NCBI GenBank assembly: GCA_905178155.1
Contig: CAJINV010000003.1
Location: 2,313,065 to 2,377,064, forward strand
Direction of reading: 5' to 3'
Length of the DNA stretch: 64,000 bases
From: Amoebophrya sp. A120
Taxonomy: Eukaryota > Sar > Dinophyceae > Syndiniales > Amoebophryaceae
Notes under the pieces: model-generated
The model's database searches: none
What the model was told of the DNA's origin: nothing
Seen by the model: the letters and a program-made list of their open reading frames with translations, nothing else
Program-made: the position numbers and the translations under genes
In this document: positions 52,586-62,057 of the stretch, piece after piece
Numbering within the stretch: position 1 is the first letter of the stretch
Layout: each line of letters opens with the position of its first letter

Positions 52586-55071
52586 ATGGACGCAATGTCG
52601 CGCGGGCGCAGTTGCACGCGGGCTGCAGGCGATTTGCTCCGGCGGTCCAAGACCGGCTCCGTGGCGGTGCTCCTGCAGCGACAAATTTGCAGTGCGACGA
52701 TGAGTACCAGCAGCACTTCTACGTCCAGGTGTTCGTCGAGGACTACAACTCATGCGCCGCCGACCCCGTCTTCTTCCTCCACAGCGGCGGCGCGTGTCAG
52801 CACCACCTTGCCCCACCGGGTCCACAGACGGACGATGTCCCGCACAGACCATGATAGGCAGCAGGTTCGGAAAATCTCGTTCGCAAATGGCGACCCCTTT
52901 TCCGCGTTCGGCGGCCAATTTGGCGGGTTCGGCGGCGGGCGCGGCGGTGGGCCTGGGGGGTTCGGCGGGAATGGGAATGGCAACGGCCGCAGCCCCCCGG
53001 CTACGAAGAAACTGTACGAACTGCTGGGCGTGTCAGAAAACAGCACGGAAAAGGAGATCAAAGTAAGACTCAGTTGTGTTTTTTTTCCTCGTCGTGTGGG
53101 TGTGGGTGTTCTTGTTTCCACGGCGACTGGACTTTTTTGATAGTGGTAAAAGTGCTGCCCGATCAAATACACGTGGCGGAGGCTGTCTATCGGTCGCGGT
53201 TTGAAGCGAATTTTTGACGAGCAGGCAGAAGTAGAACTAGAAGACAGAGACTGGTGTCTTCAGACATACACGACAAATAACAAATGACAGGCTGCGTACA
53301 AGAAGAAGGCGCTGCAGTTTCACCCGGACCGGGGCGGAAGCGAGGAGCAATTCAAGGAGATCTCGAAGGCCTACGACGTGCTGTCCAGTCCGGAAAAGAA
53401 GAAGCTGTACGACGTGTACGGCGATGCGGGACTGGAGCAGATGGAGCAGGGCGGCGCTGGCGGGGGGCCCGGGATGGGCATGGCCCAGGACCCGTTTGAC
53501 ATGTTCCGGGACATTTTCGGGCAGGCCGCCGGCGGCCAGATGCGCACGCGAAGGACGCAGGACATTGTGCAGAAGGTGCGGCTCTCCCTGGAGGACATCT
53601 ACAAGGGCGTCACCAAGGACTACCAGCTGCAACGGCACGTGTTGTGCGAGTTCTGCGGCGGCCACGGCGGTAGCGAGGTGGTGGCCTGCAACCAGTGCGG
53701 CGGGGTGGGACGCATCGAGCAGCAGCAGCGCATGGGGCCCTTTGTGCAGTTCGTGCAGACAGAGTGCCCCAAGTGTCGAGGTACTGCGGTGGAGGTTTTC
53801 AGTAGAGAAGCTGCGGAAGTACTCATTTTTTGCAACGTGAGGGTGAGATGGCTGACAGTTTTCTAACGTTTCCAGGACAGTGAAGTAACAGCAAGACGTA
53901 GAAGCCAAAATTTACACCGGTCAAATCATATTTGGTGTGCTGCTCGTTTCATAACACAGGCGCCGGCATGATCGTGCCTCCGGGGAAGCAGTGTCGCCCC
54001 TGTCGCGGGAAGGGCATCGTGGAAAAGAAGGAGTTTTTTCAGATTCACGTCCCACCCACTGCAACCACCGGCTACGTGCAGAAGTTTCAGGGTAAGGCCG
54101 ATGAAGCGCTCGGCTTTGAGACGGGCGACCTGGTTTTTGTCGTGGAAGAGCAGAGGCACGCGACGTTCCACCGGGTCGGGCAAGATCTCATGATCAAAAA
54201 GTCGCTCCCGCTGCAGGACGCACTCTGCGGATTCCGGTGAGATAGTTAGATTGATACATTATGCCGACTCGGTTACTCGCTAAGCGTATGCATAGATATA
54301 ATGCGCTTATTTATTTTGCGGCAATACCCGAGGCGCTGTGGAAATGATAATGAACGCAATATTTCATTCTTAGGAAACTGTTTTCTGCCAACATTGATTT
54401 CTTGTCTGCCAGGTTCAAAATCCGGTTTCTGGACGACGAGGACGTGATCCTGGAAAGCCAGCCGAACCAGGTGGTGAAGCCGAACGACATATTATGCAAG
54501 AAAAAAACTGTGTAAGTGTAAATTTGTGTTGCAGAAGATGCAACAGAGTTCCACTAGTCATGCCAGACAGCCATGAAGTCCTCTTTTCATGTGTGTTTTC
54601 CCTTACAAACCATGCATGACAGGATTTCTCTGTCATGTAGAGCAAATTTGTGATGCTGTTCCTCGAAGAAAGTTACACTTACACACTTTTTTTCGTGGAT
54701 ACATATGGCGCATACCTGGGAAGGGCATGCCGACTTCCAACGGGACGTTTGGGGACCTGATTGTGCGTTTTGAAATTTTGTTCCCGAACACGGTGACGCC
54801 CAACTCCCGCGACGCTTTCTCCAAGCTCGGACTCGACCGTAGCTTCTTCTACGCAGAGAACGGCAGCGCGCCAGCAAGTGCAAACGAGACCACGACGACT
54901 TCCCCCGCCGGCGAAAGTAACGGCACGACGGGCTCTGCGGGTGGTCCGTCGACGCACCGCGCCGAGCCTTTGGACAGGCACGCGAAAGATCAGCTTCTCG
55001 AACGACTACAGCGCCAGAAGGATCGGTCGCAGTCCGGCCAAGCCGGGGAGCAGCAGTGTCAAATGATGTGA
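52586..55071 (+). CDS. Type I DnaJ (Hsp40) co-chaperone with C-terminal CaaX-like motif
   Basis: Stimulates Hsp70 and holds unfolded clients. Exons: 52586-53062, 53291-53780, 53960-54236, 54413-54492 and 54707-55071. Order: Ser/Thr-rich N-terminal extension (about 100 residues), Gly/Phe-rich FGGFGGGRGGGPGGF, J domain KKLYELLGVSEN...ALQFHPDRGG with the HPD motif, a second Gly/Met-rich linker, the four zinc-finger repeats CEFCGGHG, CNQCGGVG, CPKCRGAG and CRPCRGKG, then substrate-binding domains and FGDLIVRFEILFP. It ends QQCQMM, which fits a prenylation box as in DNAJA proteins. Introns 1-3 are GT-AG; intron 4 is an introner. A later ATG (52833, MSRTDHDR) is an alternative start that would remove most of the extension. 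Confidence 0.92.
54493..54701. mobile_element. Introner, family D (209 bp)
   Basis: Left TATGCAAGAAAAAAAC, right ACTTTTTTTCGTGGATA, with inner arms GTGTAAGTGTAA / TTACACTTACAC. Flanked by CATAT (54488-54492 and 54702-54706). Removal joins KPNDIWRIPG in the DnaJ C-terminal domain. Sister of 6739. Confidence 0.92.
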
Positions 55072-55917
55072 TGTTATTTGAAATTATGCAAAGCGTTTTT
55101 TGTCTTCTCTTTGTCTTTAATCACGAGAAGCTCGTTGTGATAGAGTGAGATTCTCTAACACGACGCGAGGCAGCTCCAGAAACCAATATCCAACGGAAGA
55201 TGAGTCCTTTCGTAAACAAGTTCTTGCAGTGCCAGTATGAATACTTATTTTCCTTTCAACACCCTCGACCGAGAAGGCGTACGAGTTAATGATGTGCTTT
55301 ATTGGAGAAGCTTCTTGTTCTGATTGTTCTTTATTCCTCGTCGACGCCTCGCCTATCGGTTCTGCACAAGCGCTGCTCAGATTCGATTTCGTCGTAATAA
55401 TCACGGAGAGTAAAGATCGTAGTAGAACGGGGCAAGGATGTAGTAGACATATTTTGTCGTTGGGGGAAGATGAAGATCCTACTTGTTCCTGAGATCTAGG
55501 ACTCGTGGTTTCGTGCGCAGCTCGTATTTGTTTCTGCAGTAAGAACACCGAGAGAATCGTGGAACAATTGTCGAAACGTCATTTCCGCATTCAAATAGTA
55601 CAACTTTTTCGTCGATTCCGGGGGTTTATTGCGTATTTGTTTTTGTCGCTTGTTGTTTTTGTTAACCACAATATTGTAAAAGTTGCGATCAACTGTGTAG
55701 GACCAGTAGGGAAGTGGAGTTTTTTTCCTACCCCCGAGCCGCTTTCTCGACATTTTCGGAAGGCGGCTCGCTTAGAACAGTTGTGAATGTATGAACCGTA
55801 TAAGTACGACCCTATTGTACAATAAGTTTCATCTCCACCCAGCACAACTCCACACGACCATTTCCGAGCCTATCTTGAAATAGTAAGACAAAACAAAAAC
55901 TCCACTTCCGTTTCACC
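55072..55917. other. Intergenic
   Basis: About 850 bp; nothing recognised. Confidence 0.55.
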
Positions 55918-58768
55918 ATGCCAGAGAAGACAAAGTCTCCCCCGGAGACGAAGAACAGTCTCGATGGCGTCGTGGAGGCCACAGGCGGGTTGGATGACCC
56001 CGGCCTGTCAGCTGCACTGTCGGGAAACCTGAAAGAGACGCCGCGAACGAAAGAGGCCCTGAAAAGATGCGGGGTGCTGATGAGCGAGCTGAAAATCAAG
56101 TCCTTTCAGGATTTTCACCGGCCAACGGTAGGAATGCTTGGTTTTCAAGTTTTACGTAGTGTTTCTTGGGCTCGCGAAGACAGTGTGTTTCGTGTCAAGC
56201 CCATCATTCAGATGTGGCATTTCTATGTAGCGATGAACTTCTTTTTGGGAAAGCAAAAAATACAATTATCAAACGTACTTCACAGGACACCATCGAGAAG
56301 CAGCGCCTTCGATACAACCACTACGAAACGAGAAGGCAGGCCAAGCTCAGTCTCGTCCTACAGGAAAGGGCAAAGGTGTTTTTTTTGCTGGTTCTAATTA
56401 CATGCGTAGCTAGTAGTCTCTGCCTCGGAAGAATGACTCACGCGCGAGTCTTGTGAAAAACTCGAAGCACTTTTGTCACAAATTGAAACTTACTATGAGG
56501 TCTTCGTCGAAATGACGAAAAAGCAGACGGAAGGGAACTCAAACGTAAAGAGTTATCAGGGTATGCACATGCTGGAGCAGTTGCTTGACGCCGAAGCCGG
56601 GCGATTGGAGGGCGAACTGAAGCAGCAGCTCAGGTTTTTTTTTGAGTTTGTTTCCGCTCCTTTGCGTGGTTGTAGAGTAGATTCCGAAGAATGAATGTTG
56701 AGAGCCATTTTCGGATGTGGTAAAAAAGCAGAAACACCATCTCCCCCTTCCAACCAGGTATCATACCGTGGTAGAAAATGAGAACAAGGAGCAACTTGAA
56801 AAGGAGCAAGCTTTGCGAGAAAAGCAGAAAAAACGAACAGAAAAGAGCAACCTTGTGAAGGAAGAGAAGGCCGCCCGAGTAAAGCAGAATGCAGTGGGTA
56901 ACGACGCCAAATTGGAGCACTCGAGAAAGATATTAAAAGACATCAAGGTAGGTCTACTTTCGTTTTTCTTTGTTTCGGGGATTGCTAGCTGGTTCCCGGA
57001 ACAACGCCGTCTGGGCTAGACTAGATCCAACGAAAGGAAAAGTCAAAAAACCTACATCAAAACAGCAAAACCACGAGGCCAAATGTGCGAATTTCCTGTC
57101 GCACGTGCTAGAGACGGAAGTCAGAATACGGGAGTTTCGGGCGTCGCAGAGCGGGAGAAATTTCGAGAAGAGCGAGGCATGGAAGGGCAAGGTCGCGAAC
57201 ATACAAAAGAACTTCGAAACCATCCAAGAAGAGCGCATGATCCATGGGCTCAAGCAACTGAAGAAAAAGGAAGCGAAGTTCGCCCTGAATGACGTACTCC
57301 TTTAAGTTGTCGTGCTGCTTCCACTGCTGATGTTGTAGTTTCACTCTCGTTGTCGGACGCTTCCTTGTACGTCTTTGCAAGTAGTTTTTTTTTGATGCCT
57401 TTCAAAGAATACGATTGTCGCGTTTTTTAAGAAATTGTCGTGATAAAGTATTTATTTGATACGTTATTTGATAGTCAATTGCAATTCAACATAACAGGAA
57501 AAGAAGAAGCGGGAGGTGGCCGCGAACGAAGTCCGAAACGCCGAGAAGCAGCTGCGAGTCATAGATGTGCTGGACAAAAAGCACCGAATAGACCGACAGA
57601 TCGAGGCGCGCAATGATCGGGTATGAGGACAGCACCTGTAGTTTTTTCATGATAAAGGATGAAGTATGATCATTTATTTCCAGGAAAAGGTATGTTACTA
57701 TGCGAAGCGATAAAGTTTTTAGCTTATAAAAAAAACAAAAAAATTCCTAGATGCGGGAGGAAGCGACTCACGCGCACAGCAGGATAACGACGCTTTTGAA
57801 TCTTAAGGACCAGATCGTGAAGCAGAGAAAAGCCCGTATCTTCCAGCAGAGCGCACTCAAGGGCCGCGCCTTGAACATCAAAAACATCCCAACGGGGCCC
57901 GGGCAGTACTATTTTATCGTTAGTGCTTCTGCTACTAATGGAAATGGGAGTGCTATTAGCTTTCGACGTCGATGCACGTTCTGCAAATTCAGGATGGCAA
58001 CATCCCAGATAGGATGGCTGTGCAAAGCTAGCTCTCTGTACTTCTGGGCAGTCATGATACTTGAAATTGAAAATTGTGGCGCGACAATTGAATCGCCACC
58101 GCCTACACGACAGGTACGACATCGATCGCGACCGCGTGTTGCGTGAGCAGCCGGTCCCCCGCATGCCGCTTCCGCCCAAGAACCACGAGGGTGGCAGCCT
58201 GTTGCTGAGCTCGACCGGACCTCCGCCGGGGAGCTACGACGTGCAGCTGCTGCCCGACGGGAAGCGCATCGACACGGCGGTCAACCGCACTGTGATCTTC
58301 ACGAAGGGGTCCGTGCCAAACTTTATCGAAGACAACGTACGAAAGTTCCGCGACAACCCAGGGCCGGGAACCTACAAAGTCGCGGGATCAGGTACTTACT
58401 TACTTCTACAGGGTAGTTTTACGGCGGTTCGTGTCGAAATATAGTTGGGTGCTGGAAGAAGTGCTTGATATTTTTCAACACAGCTTGGTTGTCTGGAAAA
58501 ATTTGCAGGTCACTAAAAACATGTGTAAAAAATTCGTCTTTCAGGTATCGACGAGAACGCGCCTACGGCGGTGATCCGCCCCGATATGGTCAAGGCGGAA
58601 AACAAGGGTGGCGAGCAGCTCTACGTACCCCCGGCCTGGGCCGAGGACTTTGCGAAGACGCCCGGACCGGCAGCGTATCTGACGGACAAATTTCTCCGGG
58701 ACGAGGAGTCTTCCAAGCGCATGGAGACCATCCCGAATCTCGGCAAAGCCATCGCGTTGCAGAAGTAG
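55918..58768 (+). CDS. Coiled-coil protein with C-terminal STPGR (SHIPPO) repeats
   Basis: Begins MPEKTKSPPETKNSLDGVVE. The first two thirds are charged coiled coil (NKEQLEKEQALREKQKKRTE and KKREVAANEVRNAEKQLRVI). The C-terminal part has four PG repeats: GPGQYDIDRD, GPPPGSYDV, NPGPGTYKV and TPGPAAYLTD. Exons: 55918-56128, about 56285-56373, 56500-56633, 56757-56946, about 56992-57286, 57499-57618, a possible 6-nt microexon 57684-57689, 57751-57904, 58106-58391 and 58546-58768. Most borders are GT-AG and keep frame, for example KGRALNIKNIPTGPGQ joined to YDIDRD. The start of exon 5 (SRNNAVWARLDP) is not settled. Probable axonemal or cytoskeletal protein, by analogy with STPGR proteins. Confidence 0.8.
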
Positions 58769-59510
58769 AAGTCAGGGACCAGGGGAGAAAAAGTCTTTGT
58801 ATCTTTCTGCTCTCGCGGGCTTTCGACGTTGTGTCGACGGTTCGTCGTCGTCGTCGTAGTTTTCGAACTCTATAGTTTTATAGCCTTGTTTCTTGATGAA
58901 TGATTATCCAAATGAACAAAAAATTTGCACAAAAGTTGTCAATCGTCTTTTACAATGAACGTCTAGTTTGCGTGCAGGGAATTTCTACCAGTGTACCAAA
59001 CTAATCGAAAGTATTGCGTTTTATGCAAAAATGTTGAACTAGTTCACCGATTTCCGTTTCAATAAATCCACACTATAATGCGAGCTGCTGCGTATCACGT
59101 TGGTATTGCAATTCATCAGTTGTTGTACGGTAAACAGTAAATCCAAATGATGGCATGAGAAAATTCTAACTCGGATGATCGTGGAAATGATAATGCGACA
59201 GACAAATAAATTGTATGCTACGTGATCTTGGCTCCGATGTACATGATGAGAAAAAGAAATGGTGCTCGCTCGGACAAGATCTGGAGCTCTGTGAAATTTT
59301 CACGAAGTGAACAAATCTTTTTTGTAGTAAAAGAAGATGTTCATCAAGAGCTACTTGGTTGAGTAAATGCAACCAGAAGAAGTGATCTTGTTTGGCAAAT
59401 AGAGCGCTGAAGCAGCAGCAGAGCGAGCGACCTTTGTGAGCATATCTTCGAAAGAACGCATCCGCCCCCGCGACAAGAATGTGCACCCACTGTAGGTAAC
59501 GACAACATGA
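58769..59510. other. Intergenic, AT-rich
   Basis: About 740 bp after the stop codon of the coiled-coil gene. No supported frame; repeats begin after it. Confidence 0.55.
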
Positions 59511-59519
59511 TTTACCAGT

Positions 59520-60420
59520 GCACTCCGGCCAGGGGAGGTTTCGGGGCTTTTGAGAAGCGGTCTCAATGCGCGGGTCTGAAGAAGCGGGAACCAAGCTCCC
59601 CACTGGCTCACTGCAAGTGGGTTGTCCTGGCTGCCATGCGGCAAATGGGCGAGCAAGAAAATCACAGCGAAGCATCCACTGCTAACAACCAATCGGCAAG
59701 TGCGTTGCACCCTGCTGCCCGGCAGCAAAGGGGTCCAGAGATACGCAGGTATCGCTTTGCTCCCTGCTGCCCAGCAGCAAAGGGGGCCAGAGATCCGCAG
59801 GTCTCGCTGAGGATGATGATGATCATAGCTCCCCACTGGCTAGCTGCCAGTGGGCTGTCCCGGCTGCCATGCGGCAAATGGGCGAGCAAGAAAATTGCGA
59901 ACAAGCTCCCCACTGGCTAGCTGCAAGTGGGTTGTCCCGGCTGCTATTTGGCAAATGGGCGAGCAAGAAAATCATAGCGAAGCATCCACTGCTAACAACC
60001 AATCGGCAAGTGCGTTGCTCCCTGCTGCCCAGCAGCAAAGGGGTCCCCAACTTGCGGATGATGATGATCGCAAATCTTCCTAGCCACGCTAGGGGTAATA
60101 CTGGAAAATGCTTGTGGGGTGAACAGCAACAGGCGGGCGCTCAGGCGAGCTGAGCGAGCCCTAGGCCCACTTGCGAATGATGATGATCGCAAATCTTCGT
60201 AGCCACGCTAGGAGGAATACTGGAAAATGCTTGTGGGGTGAACAGCAACAGGCGGGCGTTCAGGCGAGCTGAACGAGCCCTAGCCCCACTTGCGGATGAT
60301 GATGATCGCAAATCTTCCTGGCCACGCTAGGAAGTGTTACAGAAGATGGCTCTGGTGGGAACAGGAGCTCGCTTTTGTGAGCCCCTGCACCAGAGCTGGA
60401 TGATGATGATCGCATAAGCG
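59520..60420. repeat. Complex tandem repeat array, including 119-bp units
   Basis: Two linked arrays. 59600-60045 has long diverged copies built on CGGCAAATGGGCGAGCAAGA and CAGCGAAGCATCCACTGC, with hairpin words CTGCTGCCCAGCAG. 60052-60330 has units starting TTGCGGATGATGATGATCGC at 60052, 60171 and 60290, an exact 119-bp period, each with CGCTAGG and GGCGGGCG blocks. Open frames here are by-products of the repeats. Confidence 0.9.
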
Positions 60421-62057
60421 CTTGCCGCTAGGCTCGCCGAAAAATTGAAATGAAAAAGATGCCTTCGTACCAAGAGCATCGAGGCCGTGTCGGGTCAGTC
60501 GGTTGCAGGGGCCACGTGGGGCCGGTCGGTGGCGTGGTTGAGCTCGAGCTTTCTTTTCCATCTTTGCTTTAATCCTCTTTTTCTTTAGTTTTTGTGTTGG
60601 GTTTCGGTGGGTGATGTTGGGGTTACGCTGCGGGGTGCACATATAACATCGTACTTGGCCGCCTCTGGTAGACTTTCGACACTTTTTCGGTGTGCATTAC
60701 TTTCCATAGAAAAATATGCTATCTGCATCCCTTCACAGTGTAGTAAATTGGTATTGGTGTAGTAAAAAATTGAGTAATTGTACTAGTGGTTGCATTTTGC
60801 AGTAGTTTGGATTTTCCAATTGCCAATTTGCGTAGATGATGACGGTCCCGGCGGTCCCTTGACGTAATTCCTTAGCGTTTGCCCTTTTGAGGTTATTACC
60901 TCTCTACCTCTTCCGTGTGTAGCTCTCACTTATGCCTCGTTCGTGTGTAGCTTCTTGTGTCACTGATTTTTGGTAAATAACTTGTTCTCGCACTACTTAG
61001 TTGCACCTGAATACATTCTACTATGCTGATCCTACCAAGTAGTTTATTCGAAACTTCTTCTTGCTATGTATTTAGAATTTCAAATTTACGACGTCAAGGA
61101 TAGCCGCGACCGCTAAACGAATTCGAGGGTATCGTGCGGCCTACCTTCTTTCACGAACGTCCTCGTTCTGGTGTCCGCCCCGCACGGGAGTTAGGCACAG
61201 AAGACGGAGCTGCGATTTCCGATCTCGACATCGAGCTCTTTTGCGCGAAAAGCTTCTTGGGTTCTGCGACAGTAAAGTGAGTGGTTGAAGAAGATTGCGC
61301 CGGTGTTCCGCATCGGACAGACGCGGGCGCCCTCCGCGGCCCGTTTGGCAACTACTGACGTGCGCATGTTGGTGACCCGGCTTGGAAAAACGGCCCGATA
61401 ATGCAGGGTGATGGAGCTGCGCCTGCGACTAAGGAAAACAGCAACTACGGAGTTGTCCTCACTTCGCCTTCAGACAATTGTACTACTGAAACTCGCATTC
61501 TGATTTATGTGCCGCCCACTTGACAGCTAGAGACACACGTGAAGGCGCTCCGAGGAGGTGATTGGAGCGTGTTTCGGGAGCCACTGCTGGACTTAGTTTC
61601 GTGACTGTAATTTGAGCCTATCGGTTTGTAACTACAGCGGCTTCCTTCGATATTGCAGAGGTCCACCACACACGTACGAGCAGACGGTGATATCACGAAA
61701 AAAAGAATATTGGAGTGCAGATCACTTAGCTCACACTGAAAGAACTGCAGCGGGTGATCAGGGAGCTTTGTGTCGATGTAGAGGGCTCCCCGTGCGCGGG
61801 TGTTTTTTGACCGGAGAAGAAACGGGGGCGGTAAGGCATGCCAATAGGTGCATCGCGATCTCGGAGATACGCTGTGCAATAGAGCTTCTACACGGCGGGC
61901 TTTCGCCGAGGCATTTGCGCCGAGGATAGAGACCGAGGTCGTCCGGGTCCGGTGCGGGGATCGGGCCGAGAAGAGCGCGGAATTGAAGCAAACTACGGCA
62001 GATCATCCGTGTTCTGGTAAGCAGGATTGTCTTGCGCTTCTATCAGACAAGATTAGA
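60421..62057. other. Intergenic after the repeat array
   Basis: About 1.6 kb, partly AT-rich (60640-61100). Short frames on both strands, none supported. The open frame upstream of 62058 in the next gene's frame lacks an ATG. Confidence 0.55.

Noticed and set aside
4605-54701. Introners read as CRISPR arrays or bacterial insertion sequences
   Set aside because: The copies are dispersed, not regularly spaced, carry no transposase and lie inside eukaryotic exons with frame-restoring duplications.
59507-60153. Frames over the tandem arrays
   Set aside because: The same peptide fragments recur in different frames, which shows they are repeat by-products.
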